Positions 8,805-18,217 are shown, counted from the first letter of the stretch. The stretch: DNA of 64,000 bases from Parahaliea mediterranea (GCF_017255185.1 NZ_JAFKCZ010000012.1:1-64000), one strand, 5' to 3'. The notes: generated by a model not told the origin, from the letters alone. Program-made: numbers and translations.

Positions 8805-10588
8805 TCATCCACGCGCCGCTCCAGGATGTCCAGCGGCAGGGAGCCGCCGCCCAGCACCAGGTCGTGGAAGTCGCGGATGTCGAAGTCGTCACCGAGGGCC
8901 TCCCGGGCCCGCTCACGCAACTCGAGGATCTTCAGCATGCCCACTTTGTAGGAGGTGGCCTGCCCGGGCCACACCAGGTAGCGCTGGATCTCGGAGCGCA
9001 CCGAGGCCTCGGGAATCGCCGAGTTGTCCAGCATGTACCGCACCGCCCGCTCCTCGGACCAGCCTTTGGCGTGCATGCCGGTATCGACCACCAGGCGAAT
9101 GGCGCGGAAAATTTCCGCGCCGAGACGGCCGAAGTCGTAGTAGGGGTTATCGTAGACGCCCATCTCCCAGGCCAGCAGTTCCGAATACAGGGCCCAGCCC
9201 TCGCCGTAGGCGGAATACCAGACGTTGGTGCGAAACAGCGGCAGGTCCTCGCGCTCCAGGGCGATGGAACCCTGCATGTGGTGGCCGGGGTCGCCCTCGT
9301 GGTAGGCGGTGGTCTGCAGGTCGGTGCGGTTGTTGGCGCGCATGTCCGACAGGTGCATATAGTACACGCCGGGACGGCTGCCATCGGCGGTGCCCGGCTC
9401 GTAGAAGGCGGAGGCGCCATCGCGTTCGCGGAAGGCCTCCACCCGGCGCACCTCCAGCCCCGCCTTGGGCAGGATGCCAAAGTACTGCGGCAATTTGTCC
9501 TCGATTAGCTCCAGGTAATGGCGGGTCTCGTCGATAAAAGCCTGCCGCCCGGCGTCGGTGTTCGGGTAGTAGAAACGGTCGTCGCTGCGCACATACTCGA
9601 AGAAGGCGTCCAGGTCGCCCTCAAAACCCACCTGCTCGCGGATGGCCTCCATCTCGCCGCGGATGCGCGCCACTTCCTCGAGGCCCAGCTGGTGAACCTG
9701 CTCCGCGCTGAGATCGGTGGTGGTGTACTGGCGCAGGCGGTGCGCATAGTAGGCACCGCCGTCGGGCAAGCCGTGCACGCCCCGCGCCTGGGCGTCCGCG
9801 TTGGCACGGTCCTGTTGCAACCAGGCAATCAACGTTCGGTAGGCGGGCCCCACCTCGTCCACCAACGCGGCGCGGGCACGATCACGCAATGCCTGCATTT
9901 GCGCGTCGTCCACCAGCCCCGCCTCGCGCAGGGCGGCGGTCTTGGCCAGTACGTCGCTCCACAGCGGAGCGGGATTCCCCTCATTCTCGAAGGGCGCGCC
10001 AGTGATCATGCCCCGTGACTGCTCGATCACCACCCCGTAGGCAAAGCGTGGCGGGCGGATGCCCTCCCCCGCCGCCACCGCGGCCCGCGCCTGCAGTTGT
10101 CCCAGGGCCCGGGCGACCCCGGACAGTCGCGCGATGTAGTCGCGCATATCCTGTACCGTGTCGACCTTGTGGTAGTTGATCATGAATTGCGGCAGGTCGG
10201 TGTGGCTGCTGGTAACCGGGTCCAGCACGTAGTCGTGGCGCCGCCACTTCGCCTGGTTGCTCGCGCGCTCGGCGCGATACACCCAGTAGTCGTAGGAGAC
10301 TTTTGCCTCGGGCTCCAGCGCCCCGTAGTCAAAGCGCTCGCGCAGATCGTCGACGGTACCCAGTTGCCAGGCCAGCTCGGCGTCCAGGGCAGCCTCGCTG
10401 TAATCGTCGATCTGGTCGTACTGTTGCTTGCGCCCCAGTTCGGTCAGGCCCATCGGGCTGAAAGCCAGCTCCTCTTCGTAGCGGTCATCGAGCCAGCGCG
10501 TCAGGCGCTCGCTCTCGGTTTCCGCCCACAACGGGGCGGCAAGCGTGAACAACGGCAAAAACAGCGCCGTCACAATATAGTTGCGCAT
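8786..10588 (-). CDS. DUF885 family protein, probable periplasmic metallopeptidase
   Basis: A 600-residue exported protein with a clear signal peptide (MRNYIVTALFLPLFTLAAP, cleavage near WA-ET). The DUF885 hallmark YHEGDPGHHMQ, an HExxxGHH-like zinc site, is present in the C-terminal half. DUF885 proteins are related to M32/M3-type peptidases; the physiological substrate is not known. Start ATG is preceded by CAGGAG. A promoter-like TTTCCA-16 bp-TATACT (10703-10730) lies 115 bp upstream. The MATE gene follows with overlap. Confidence 0.85.
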   Translation of the reverse strand: MRNYIVTALFLPLFTLAAPLWAETESERLTRWLDDRYEEELAFSPMGLTELGRKQQYDQIDDYSEAALDAELAWQLGTVDDLRERFDYGALEPEAKVSYDYWVYRAERASNQAKWRRHDYVLDPVTSSHTDLPQFMINYHKVDTVQDMRDYIARLSGVARALGQLQARAAVAAGEGIRPPRFAYGVVIEQSRGMITGAPFENEGNPAPLWSDVLAKTAALREAGLVDDAQMQALRDRARAALVDEVGPAYRTLIAWLQQDRANADAQARGVHGLPDGGAYYAHRLRQYTTTDLSAEQVHQLGLEEVARIRGEMEAIREQVGFEGDLDAFFEYVRSDDRFYYPNTDAGRQAFIDETRHYLELIEDKLPQYFGILPKAGLEVRRVEAFRERDGASAFYEPGTADGSRPGVYYMHLSDMRANNRTDLQTTAYHEGDPGHHMQGSIALEREDLPLFRTNVWYSAYGEGWALYSELLAWEMGVYDNPYYDFGRLGAEIFRAIRLVVDTGMHAKGWSEERAVRYMLDNSAIPEASVRSEIQRYLVWPGQATSYKVGMLKILELRERAREALGDDFDIRDFHDLVLGGGSLPLDILERRVDEWIAAG

Positions 10589-10702
10589 GGAGATACTCCT
10601 GATTTTGGGGGCTGCGCCGGGCGGGCCGGAAGTGTCGACAGGCTACTTTGCGTGCGCTGGAACGAGCGGCGGGTCCTCTGCCCGGATGCGGCCAAGCCGC
10701 CT

Positions 10703-10730
10703 AGTATAGACGCTGGCGCGGGATTGGAAA
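10703..10730 (-). promoter_or_regulatory. Sigma70-like promoter for the DUF885/MATE pair
   Basis: On the minus strand TTTCCA (10725-10730) and TATACT (10703-10708) are separated by 16 bp. The -10 matches the consensus at five of six positions and the -35 at four. It faces the DUF885 start. Confidence 0.45.
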
Positions 10731-10794
10731 GCCCGTAGCCGGGACCGCGCCTGGTCTATACTTGCCCGGGTCACCCGGCCACCTGGAAGTCCAG

Positions 10795-11790
10795 ATGTTC
10801 CATCGAAAGCGCATTGACCGACAACCGCCCCGAAGCCAATCGCGTCGCCGTTCGGCGCGCGCCGCGGCGTGCCTGGCCTGCATGGCCCTCGCCCGAACCG
10901 CGGCGAGCCAGACAGGCGAGGTTGATCGCGGAACCCTTGAACTGCGTGAACTGGGCAGCGCCTATGCCCACCTGATCAGTTTCGCCGCCGAACCGGAAAT
11001 CTCCGCTTCCCGCTTCAGCATCGACAATGACAGCAACGGCGCCATCGACCAGGACATCGACGTGATCAAGCTTCCGCTGTATCGCGAATTCGAACTGGAA
11101 GGCCGCCGGTCCAAGGCCTATCTCCAGGCCGCGTTCAGCGCCCTCAGTTACACCGAGGAGGGGCGGGTCGACTTTCCCGCGCTGGCGCTACCCCCGGTGG
11201 AACTCGACGCCGAGTGGCAAGCCTACTCCGCGGTGATCGAGGCGGGCCTGGTCATGCCCCTGGGGGGCGGGTTTTTCCTGGCGCCGGGACTGGGTCTCGG
11301 CGGCACCCGCATCGACAACGAAACGACCATTACCGGCGAGCCCCTCGGACCGGCCCTTGAAGCATTGCTCTCGGGCGTCGTCATCGACTGGCAGAGCAGC
11401 GCCTATATCGGCCGCGCCAATATCGGCCTGCTCTACCGGGAGAAATGGGGCTCAATCAAGGTCCGGGGCGCGGCACACTTCGTATACAGCTACGTGGAAA
11501 GTTTTAACGAATCGAAGGGCTTTGCCCCCTTCGACGCCCACAACGGCAGCGTGTCGGTCAAACTCGATCTCGCCAAGCCGCTGGCGATCAAGATCGGCGA
11601 CGACCCGCTCTACCTGATCGGCCACGGGGCCGCCACCAGTTTCGTGGGCGCTCCCCGGGAGGTCCTGAATTTCGACCACTTTTTCGAACTGGGGGCCTCC
11701 CTGGGCTACCGGCAGGTGGCCCTGGGCATACAGGCGGTACTCGGACCGGACGTGGACGGGTTGAGTATCGTATTCGACTACGGGTTCTGA
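10795..11790 (+). CDS. Outer-membrane autotransporter-like beta-barrel protein
   Basis: A 331-residue exported protein without a passenger domain. The mature part is built of alternating amphipathic strands (for example FFLAPGLGLGGTRI, SIKVRGAAHFVYSY, LGYRQVALGIQAVLG) and ends in YGF, the terminal aromatic signature of outer-membrane barrels. It resembles the solitary autotransporter barrel (Omp_AT) family. The N-terminus is basic and then A/L-rich, acceptable as a long signal peptide (AAACLACMALARTAASQ). ATG at 10795 has GGAAG 6 bp upstream; a TTG at 10762 is less likely because it would fall in the -10 hexamer TATACT (10757-10762). Confidence 0.65.
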   Translation: MFHRKRIDRQPPRSQSRRRSARAAACLACMALARTAASQTGEVDRGTLELRELGSAYAHLISFAAEPEISASRFSIDNDSNGAIDQDIDVIKLPLYREFELEGRRSKAYLQAAFSALSYTEEGRVDFPALALPPVELDAEWQAYSAVIEAGLVMPLGGGFFLAPGLGLGGTRIDNETTITGEPLGPALEALLSGVVIDWQSSAYIGRANIGLLYREKWGSIKVRGAAHFVYSYVESFNESKGFAPFDAHNGSVSVKLDLAKPLAIKIGDDPLYLIGHGAATSFVGAPREVLNFDHFFELGASLGYRQVALGIQAVLGPDVDGLSIVFDYGF

Positions 11791-13172
11791 CCCCCGGTCG
11801 CGACGTCGCGCTGCCCGCCATTCCCCGACGGCGGGGTCACCCCGGGCGGCAGGAAAGTGCAATCATCCCCCGCGACTGCCCGGCAGCGCCGCGCCCGCGG
11901 CGCGAGCAACGGGTCCGGGCTGTCCTGCCAATCGAGAAACTCAATGTCGCCGAGAGCCGTGGTGCTGCGCCCGGACACCTGGGCCACCAGGCGCAGGCCG
12001 TCGCTGATATAGGGGTCACCGGTCAGGTTTTTGCGCGGCTCGTCGAGGTCGCCGACGGGCGCGCCGGCCGCGAAGGCGAAGCGCTGCAGGACACCCGCCA
12101 GCATCAGTGACTGCAACAGGTTCTCCCTGGCCTCGTCGACATTGGGGTCGATGACATGGGTCACGAAGTTAGGGCTGCGCAGGGTGGGCTTGATACTCAC
12201 GTCGCGGCTGACCTGCCCCACCCAGACCGAACGCTCCTGGTGGCGGAAGGGCGCCAGCCACAGCCGTATGTGGTTGCGTTGCAGGATGGTGTTGCGCGCC
12301 CGCTGCAGGGCCAGGTCCTGGGGGCGGTCAAACAGGTACAGTGGCGACACCGGGGCCACCGGATAGGCGCCGCCGGAAATGCCCGCGCCAATCAGGCGGC
12401 GCACGGTGTCCAGGTTGATTTTGTGGGTGAACGACCAACCCGCCCGGGACAATCCCGCCAGCACGTCCCCGAGATTCCCCAGGAACACGAGATTGACCGG
12501 GTCGCCCTGCCCCTGCGCCTTCTTGTCGGTGGTACAGCACGGCAGCCCCCGCAGCCGGGCCTGCAGCGCGTCCAGATCCAGGTCGGGGCGCACCTGGCCC
12601 GCGTAGATCTGTTCCGGCTCGAGACTTTCAAAGTCGAAGGTGCCGTCCGGCAGGGTCACCGCGAAATCGAAGTGCAGCGAGTGCTTTTCCCCGGCCAGGG
12701 TGACCGCCAGGTAGCGGCCGCCCTCGTGCCGCGGCGCCAGCACGTAGCCCTCGGTGATCGCCCCGGGAGGACTCTTCAGGGGCATGGCGAGGTCATTGAA
12801 ACGCTGCACCAGGCGCGTTTCGTCCTCTCCCATCAGACCCGGCGTAAACAGGGCGGCGGCCTCTCCCGGCGCGAAATAGTTGGCGTCCAAGGCCGCCACC
12901 AGCAACCAGTGGCTGTGATCGCTGCGGTTTTCCATGCGCAGCCAGATCGCCTGCAGGCCGACATCGGCCAGGTCCACGCCGTAAACCTGCCGAGCCTGCC
13001 CGTCGGTCAGCAGGGTCGTGGACACCGTCACATCGTGACGGGTCTGGGTGCGAAAATCGTTGCTGGCGCCCCCCTGCGCGCTGTCCTGCCGCGGTGTGCT
13101 GGCCCCGCACCCGGCCAGCAACAGACAGGCCGCCAGGACCCAGCAGTAGGCCGGCCGCTCAGGCAAGCTCAT
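11778..13172 (-). CDS. Conserved hypothetical lipoprotein
   Basis: A 464-residue protein with a lipoprotein signal peptide; lipobox LLAG with the modified Cys at residue 22. No catalytic motif was recognised. It has long beta-rich stretches (for example RYLAVTLAGEKHSLHFDFAV) and a CC pair near the middle (LPCCTTDK). Its ATG overlaps the stop of the upstream hydrolase by 4 bp (ATGA), so the two are translationally coupled and probably work together in the envelope. RBS GGAGGGAG precedes the start. The 3' end overlaps the end of the convergent barrel gene by 13 bp. Confidence 0.7.
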   Translation of the reverse strand: MSLPERPAYCWVLAACLLLAGCGASTPRQDSAQGGASNDFRTQTRHDVTVSTTLLTDGQARQVYGVDLADVGLQAIWLRMENRSDHSHWLLVAALDANYFAPGEAAALFTPGLMGEDETRLVQRFNDLAMPLKSPPGAITEGYVLAPRHEGGRYLAVTLAGEKHSLHFDFAVTLPDGTFDFESLEPEQIYAGQVRPDLDLDALQARLRGLPCCTTDKKAQGQGDPVNLVFLGNLGDVLAGLSRAGWSFTHKINLDTVRRLIGAGISGGAYPVAPVSPLYLFDRPQDLALQRARNTILQRNHIRLWLAPFRHQERSVWVGQVSRDVSIKPTLRSPNFVTHVIDPNVDEARENLLQSLMLAGVLQRFAFAAGAPVGDLDEPRKNLTGDPYISDGLRLVAQVSGRSTTALGDIEFLDWQDSPDPLLAPRARRCRAVAGDDCTFLPPGVTPPSGNGGQRDVATGGQNP

Positions 13173-14263
13173 GCTCCCTCCCCCAACTGCCGCGCCACAA
13201 AGCGCACGATGGCTTCGAACAGCGCCGCGCGCGGAAAAGGCGCATCGTCGTCCCGCGCCGCCAGCGTTTCCAGCTCTCGCTCGATATCAATGGCCACCCC
13301 CCAGTGGTCGGTGTTGGCGTAGCCCAGCAGGCTCGAACCCGGCCACAGCCCCTCGCTCAACATCAGTTGACCGTCGTTGCGCAACTCCCGGCGCGCCAGC
13401 AATTGCCAGCTGGGCCTGAGTGCGCGGGCGATGCGCTCGCGGGTAGTAAACGCCTCCAGCATAAAATAGCGAATGTGGGCCGGCAACGCATGCGCCGCCA
13501 GCCAGCGCTGGCGGCGCTCGGGCAACAGGCTGTCCACCACCCCGCCATCGCCGGGATCGCAGCGCCCGGCAAAGGCGTGGACGAGCAGTGTGTCGTAGGC
13601 CCAGGCGCCACTGCTGGCCACCTGGCTTCCCCGCACCGGGCCGGCCACGCTGACCACGGCGTCCACCCGGGCCGCCAGGCGCGGATACTCGCCGAGAAAG
13701 TGCAAAATATCCACCGCACCCTTGGAGTAGCCGACCAGCAGGGTGCGCTGCCCGGGTGCGGGCGGGTCGCTGCGCAGGGCACCGGCGATCAGGTCCGCGT
13801 TGGCCGAGGCACTGGAACGACTGGCGATGGGCAGTTCCGCGACCGGGTAGCCCGCCGCCGACAGGGCGCCCACCGCCCGCCCCCAGGCCAGGGAGGCGGC
13901 CCCGAAACAATCCGAGAAGGCCCCGCCCACCACGAAGACACGCAGGTTGCGATCCAGGGCCGGCAGCGGCGCCGGCGCCGCGGCGGGCGACTCGTCGGCA
14001 AGGCGCCACAGCCATTCGCCGCAGCCCCGATCGTCCTTCGCCACGTCTTGTGCCACGTCTTGTGCCACGCCTTGTGCCACGTCTTGTGCCAGAGTGGCGC
14101 AAAACACCTGCCGAAAACCGGCGCGCAAATCCCGCGCCACGCCGGGGGCCGGCGCCGGCAGCACGGCCTCGCCCGCCCGGTAATCCTCCGCCGTGGGCAC
14201 CGCCACACACCCGGCGACCAGTGACGGCACCAGCAGGGCGGCGATCCAGCGCCATACGGCCAC
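13169..14263 (-). CDS. Alpha/beta-hydrolase lipoprotein with 12-nt repeat tracts
   Basis: A predicted serine hydrolase lipoprotein. Starting from GTG 14263 the lipobox is LVAGC with Cys at residue 19; a TTG at 14326 adds 21 residues (EKTSEKAPEKTS) and would make an unusually long signal. The nucleophile elbow is GYSKG and a candidate catalytic His lies in NTDHWG. After the lipobox sits a four-residue tandem repeat AQDV/AQGV (four 12-nt units, 14040-14087), which looks like a flexible linker. Substrate unknown. It is coupled to the downstream lipoprotein and divergent from a second hydrolase lipoprotein at 14575. Confidence 0.75.
   Translation of the reverse strand: MAVWRWIAALLVPSLVAGCVAVPTAEDYRAGEAVLPAPAPGVARDLRAGFRQVFCATLAQDVAQGVAQDVAQDVAKDDRGCGEWLWRLADESPAAAPAPLPALDRNLRVFVVGGAFSDCFGAASLAWGRAVGALSAAGYPVAELPIASRSSASANADLIAGALRSDPPAPGQRTLLVGYSKGAVDILHFLGEYPRLAARVDAVVSVAGPVRGSQVASSGAWAYDTLLVHAFAGRCDPGDGGVVDSLLPERRQRWLAAHALPAHIRYFMLEAFTTRERIARALRPSWQLLARRELRNDGQLMLSEGLWPGSSLLGYANTDHWGVAIDIERELETLAARDDDAPFPRAALFEAIVRFVARQLGEGA
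14040..14087. repeat. Four 12-nt tandem repeats inside the hydrolase gene
   Basis: The unit GCCACGTCTTGT (plus strand) is present four times in a row with one substitution in copy 3. The unit is a multiple of three, so copy-number change would keep the frame and only lengthen or shorten the AQDV linker. Confidence 0.85.
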
Positions 14264-14264
14264 C

Positions 14265-14300
14265 GATGTTTTTTCCGGTGCTTTCTCCGATGTTTTCTCC
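14265..14300. repeat. Three 12-nt tandem repeats at the hydrolase start
   Basis: Units at 14265, 14277 and 14289, read on the minus strand, are GGAGAAAACATC, GGAGAAAGCACC and GGAAAAAACATC. They lie immediately upstream of GTG 14263 and carry the only purine-rich Shine-Dalgarno-like sequences there. If the upstream TTG 14326 is used they encode EKTSEKAPEKTS. Confidence 0.8.
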
Positions 14301-14574
14301 AACGCCTTGGCCAACACCCTGTCCAACTGTTGCTTCGGCCCCTTCTCCAGTGCGCTACCACCGCCGTCGGTAGAGCCAGTTTGCTCACATTATAGTGCGC
14401 CTGCGGCGGTGTTCGCCTGGCGTTAAGGCGACGCCGCGGGCGGTGGATCCACCGGGGTGGATTTTTTTCTATACTTGGTCAATACAAGCGGCCAATACAC
14501 GCTGCCGGTACACGCGGCCGGCGGCGCGATTCACGGCGCGGCGCACAGCCCATCGCGGGCGCGGGGCATACACA

Positions 14575-15885
14575 ATGAAGATCGCGGTCTCGCGGGCCCT
14601 CGGGCCCGTCCTAAGCACTTTCCTGGCCCTGCTCGCCGCGGGCTGCGGCGGCAATCCGCCGCGGGGAATCGAAATGATGCCAGCGCCCGCTGTCTACGGC
14701 TCCGGCGGGGGCGAGGCGCTGGGGCACCTGAGCGGCCCGGAGCCGCTGGACATGCTGTATGTCACCAATCGGGCCCCGGTAACCGAACGGGGGCAGCACG
14801 GCGAACGCCACTACAGTGGCGAGCGGGGCTATCTCCTGCGCGCCGGCAGCGCCGACATCGCCTTCGGCGACACCGATGTCACCTGGGACGAGGCGCGCAA
14901 GATCTCCCTGCTGAAGAACCGCCCCGGCTCCTTTCCGCTAGAAGTGAAGGGCATCAACGAAACCGGCATCCTGCGCAACAGCGTCTCGCTGTTTACCCCC
15001 GAGGACATTGCGGCGACAGTGGACGATACACCCACGCGGGCCTTTCTGGAGGCGATTGAGCAGCGCCTGGCGCGCTCTTCTATGAAGGACATTTTCATCT
15101 ATGTCCACGGCTACAAGGTGATCTTCGAAAACCCCCTGCTGGTGTCCTCCGAATTGTGGCACTTCCTCGGCTACGAAGGCGCGGTGGTCGCCTTCTCCTG
15201 GCCCTCGACCCCCGCGACCTTTGCCTACATGAAAGACATCGAAACCGCCCGCGTGTCGGCCTGGGGACTGAGGCAACTGCTCGAACTGCTGGCCCGGGAA
15301 ACGAGCGCGCGGCGTATTCACATCGTGGGCTACAGCGCCGGCACCCGGGTGGTGCTTACCGCGCTCCACGAGATGGCGCTGCAACACCAATGCGATCGGC
15401 CCGAGGCGATCAGCGACACAACGCGGCTTGGCAACGTGATCCTGGTGGGCTCCGACGTCGATACGGGCTTGGTGGCGAGCTATATGCTCGATGGCCTGTT
15501 GTACACCCAGGACCGCCTGACCTTCTACACCTCCCCCGGCGACCAGGCCCTGAAGCTGTCGAAACGCCTGTTCTCCCACCGCCGCTTCGGGCAGGTCGTG
15601 CCCGGTTCCCTGGACGAGCGCATGCGCCAGTTTGCCCACGCCTCGTCCCGCTTGTTGCTGGTGGACGTGGAGGATGCCGACCATTTCGACGACGGCAACG
15701 GTCACGCCTATTTCCGCAAGAGCCCCTGGGTGAGCAGCGACATCCTGATGACACTGCGCTTCGACCTCGCCCCGGGGACGCGGGGTCTCGAGCAACGCGA
15801 CACATCGCCCTTCTGGCGCTTCCCGGCGGACTACCACCAGCGCTTCGAAACAGCCCTCGACGCGGCGCGCATGGCGCGGCAGTGA
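14575..15885 (+). CDS. DUF900-type alpha/beta-hydrolase lipoprotein
   Basis: A 436-residue lipoprotein: signal peptide MKIAVSRALGPVLSTF, lipobox LLAAGC with Cys at about residue 24. The core matches DUF900 hydrolases: DMLYVTNRAP near the start, IFIYVHGYKV (oxyanion region) and nucleophile motif GYSAG; a candidate His is in the DADHFDDGNGH region. Activity is probably esterase- or lipase-like at the envelope. ATG at 14575 is chosen because it gives the signal peptide; the frame is open upstream but reads through low-complexity sequence. It is divergent from the other hydrolase lipoprotein. Confidence 0.8.
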   Translation: MKIAVSRALGPVLSTFLALLAAGCGGNPPRGIEMMPAPAVYGSGGGEALGHLSGPEPLDMLYVTNRAPVTERGQHGERHYSGERGYLLRAGSADIAFGDTDVTWDEARKISLLKNRPGSFPLEVKGINETGILRNSVSLFTPEDIAATVDDTPTRAFLEAIEQRLARSSMKDIFIYVHGYKVIFENPLLVSSELWHFLGYEGAVVAFSWPSTPATFAYMKDIETARVSAWGLRQLLELLARETSARRIHIVGYSAGTRVVLTALHEMALQHQCDRPEAISDTTRLGNVILVGSDVDTGLVASYMLDGLLYTQDRLTFYTSPGDQALKLSKRLFSHRRFGQVVPGSLDERMRQFAHASSRLLLVDVEDADHFDDGNGHAYFRKSPWVSSDILMTLRFDLAPGTRGLEQRDTSPFWRFPADYHQRFETALDAARMARQ

Positions 15886-16033
15886 GTGAACGCCGGCCTG
15901 GCACCCAAAGCCCGCCAACCCGGTCGCATTGGGCCACCCTTGTGCCCGCCTCGCATCGAATACACTTCAATCGGCGTGCGGGACCCGTTAATCTGTTTAC
16001 ACCAGGGGCCTGGTCCGGGGAAGCAAGCCATTG

Positions 16034-18217
16034 ATGACACTGTATAAACGCTGGCGCAACCTGGACCTGTCGGTGCGCATTCTCATCGGCCTTGCCGCCG
16101 GCATTTTCACCGGCCTGTTTTTTGGCGAACCGGCCGGCATGCTGCAACCGCTGGGCGATATCTACATTCGCTTGATGCAAATGACGGTGCTGCCCTACCT
16201 CATTACCTCCCTGGTCATCGCCTTCGGCCAGCTGGAAGTCAGCCAGGCGAAACGCCTCGCCATCTGGGGCGGGGCGCTACTGGCGGTTGTGTGGGCATTC
16301 ACCGGCGTGGTACTGGTACTGTTTCCGGCGACCTTCCCGGAATTCACCAGCGCCACCTTCTACAGCCAGGCCCTGATCGAGCAGCGCCCCGCCATTTCCT
16401 TCACCGACATCTACTTTACCCACAATCCCTTCGACTCGCTGTCGCGCAACGTGGTCCCCGCCATCGTGCTGTTCAGCAGCCTGGTGGGGGTCGGCGTCAT
16501 GGGCCTGCCCGACAAGGACAAGCTGCTCGCCCCCCTGCGCATCTGGAACCAGGCCATCGTGCGGGTCACCCACTTCGTGATCGGGCTGACACCCATCGGC
16601 GTGTTCGCGCTGGCCTCGGTCATCGCGGGCACCCTGACCACCGAAACCTGGCTGCGCCTGGAGGTGTACTTCCTGGTGTTTGGCGCCGCCGCGTTGCTAC
16701 TGGCCTTCTGGATCCTGCCGCTGATGGTCACCGCCGCCACGCCCTTCAGCTACCGCGAGGTCACCGGCGTGGCCCGGGACGCCCTGCTGATGGCCTTCGT
16801 CACCAACAGCGCCTTTATCGTGCTGCCGCTGCTGATCGACCGCTGCAAGGAACTCCTCGCCAGACACGGACTGCTGGAAGAGAACAGCGACTCGGCCACC
16901 GAGGTACTGATTCCGGTGATGTTCAACTTCCCCAATGCGGGCAAGTTGCTGACCTTGCTGTTCGTGCCCTTCGCCGCCTGGCTGAGCGGCGCGCCCATGG
17001 TGTTCGGCGACTACCCGACACTGCTCGCCGCCGGCATACCCAGCTACTTCGCCAAGGCGCAAACCGCCCTGCCCTTCCTGCTCGATTTGTTCGCCCTGCC
17101 CCAGGACCTGTTCGACCTTTACATACCCACCACCATACTCACCGGCAAATTCGACTCGCTGGTGGCGGCGATGAACCTGATCGTATTCGCCCTGCTGGGC
17201 TCCGCGGCCATGGCCGGCTTCCTGCGCCTGCGCCGCGGCCGGGTGCTCGCGGCGCTTGCGGCCATCGCCGGCGGGACCGTGGCGGCAGTGCTGGTCCTGC
17301 GACTGCTGCTGGGCGCCCTGATCGATACCAGCTACCAGCTGGACGAGGTGGTGCAATCGATGCACAACGCCAAGCGCCACTCCGGGACCATCGTGCACCG
17401 GGACGCGCCGCCGCCCGTCGCGGCGGATGCCCCGAAGGACGCCCTGGAGCGGGTGCGACGGCGCGGCACCCTGCGCATAGGTTACGATCCCGACAACCTG
17501 CCGATGAGCTTTTTCAATCGCGACGACGAACTGGTGGGTTTCGATGTGGAGCTGGGCGAGGAGCTGGCCTCCGCCATGGGGCTGCGGGCCGAATTCGTCC
17601 CCATCCGCTGGCCGGCGCTGCCAACGATGCTGCAACAGGGGGTGATCGATGTCATGCCCGGCATGTGGTACCGGCCCTACTGGTTCTCGCGCCTGCAACT
17701 GAGCGAACCCTACTTCACCGGCACCATCGCCCTGGTTACCCGGGATCACCGGCGCCAGGAATTCCAGCGTGTCGAGCAATTGCAGCGCAGCGAGGGGCTC
17801 ACCATCGGCGTGCCCCTGGATTCGGAACAGATCAGCACCAGCATGGAGTACTACTTCGCCGGCAGCGATGTCCGCTTCCAGGTACTGGAATTCTGGAAAC
17901 CCTTCTTCGAGGGCCGCCACCCGGAGATCGACGCCTTCCTGATGCCGGCCGAACACGCCGCCGCCTGGACCCTGCTCTACCCCCATTTCACGGTGGTGGT
18001 ACCGCAACCGGACCCGGTCAGGCTGCCCTCGGCCTTCGGCGTGGCCACCGACGCCCTCACCCTGCGCCGGGTGGTCGACGAGTGGACCGTGTTCGCCCGC
18101 GAGGCCGGGTTGGTGGACCAGCACTACCGCTACTGGGTGCTCGGCAAGGGCGCCGAGACCCGGGCGCCGCGCTGGTCGATCCTGCGCGACGTGCTGGGGT
18201 GGAAGAACCGCGACTAG
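16034..18217 (+). CDS. DAACS-family symporter fused to a periplasmic solute-binding domain
   Basis: A 727-residue fusion. Residues about 1-405 form a dicarboxylate/amino-acid:cation symporter (SDF/GltP) with the elevator-type helix pattern (FFGEPAGMLQPLGDIYIRLMQ; NPFDSLSRNVVPAIVLFSSL). Then an extra membrane helix (about 406-430) leads into a bacterial type 3 amino-acid-binding domain (about 475-700; RGTLRIGYDPDNLPMSFF, VGFDVELGEELASAMGL). The usual substrate motifs are altered: the serine-rich HP1 loop reads TNSAFIVLP and the TM7 NMDGT region reads NFPNAGK. The domain is probably tethered on the periplasmic face to deliver or sense a ligand. Start ATG 16034 has GGGGAAG upstream; a TTG 3 bp earlier is possible. 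Confidence 0.85.
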   Translation: MTLYKRWRNLDLSVRILIGLAAGIFTGLFFGEPAGMLQPLGDIYIRLMQMTVLPYLITSLVIAFGQLEVSQAKRLAIWGGALLAVVWAFTGVVLVLFPATFPEFTSATFYSQALIEQRPAISFTDIYFTHNPFDSLSRNVVPAIVLFSSLVGVGVMGLPDKDKLLAPLRIWNQAIVRVTHFVIGLTPIGVFALASVIAGTLTTETWLRLEVYFLVFGAAALLLAFWILPLMVTAATPFSYREVTGVARDALLMAFVTNSAFIVLPLLIDRCKELLARHGLLEENSDSATEVLIPVMFNFPNAGKLLTLLFVPFAAWLSGAPMVFGDYPTLLAAGIPSYFAKAQTALPFLLDLFALPQDLFDLYIPTTILTGKFDSLVAAMNLIVFALLGSAAMAGFLRLRRGRVLAALAAIAGGTVAAVLVLRLLLGALIDTSYQLDEVVQSMHNAKRHSGTIVHRDAPPPVAADAPKDALERVRRRGTLRIGYDPDNLPMSFFNRDDELVGFDVELGEELASAMGLRAEFVPIRWPALPTMLQQGVIDVMPGMWYRPYWFSRLQLSEPYFTGTIALVTRDHRRQEFQRVEQLQRSEGLTIGVPLDSEQISTSMEYYFAGSDVRFQVLEFWKPFFEGRHPEIDAFLMPAEHAAAWTLLYPHFTVVVPQPDPVRLPSAFGVATDALTLRRVVDEWTVFAREAGLVDQHYRYWVLGKGAETRAPRWSILRDVLGWKNRD

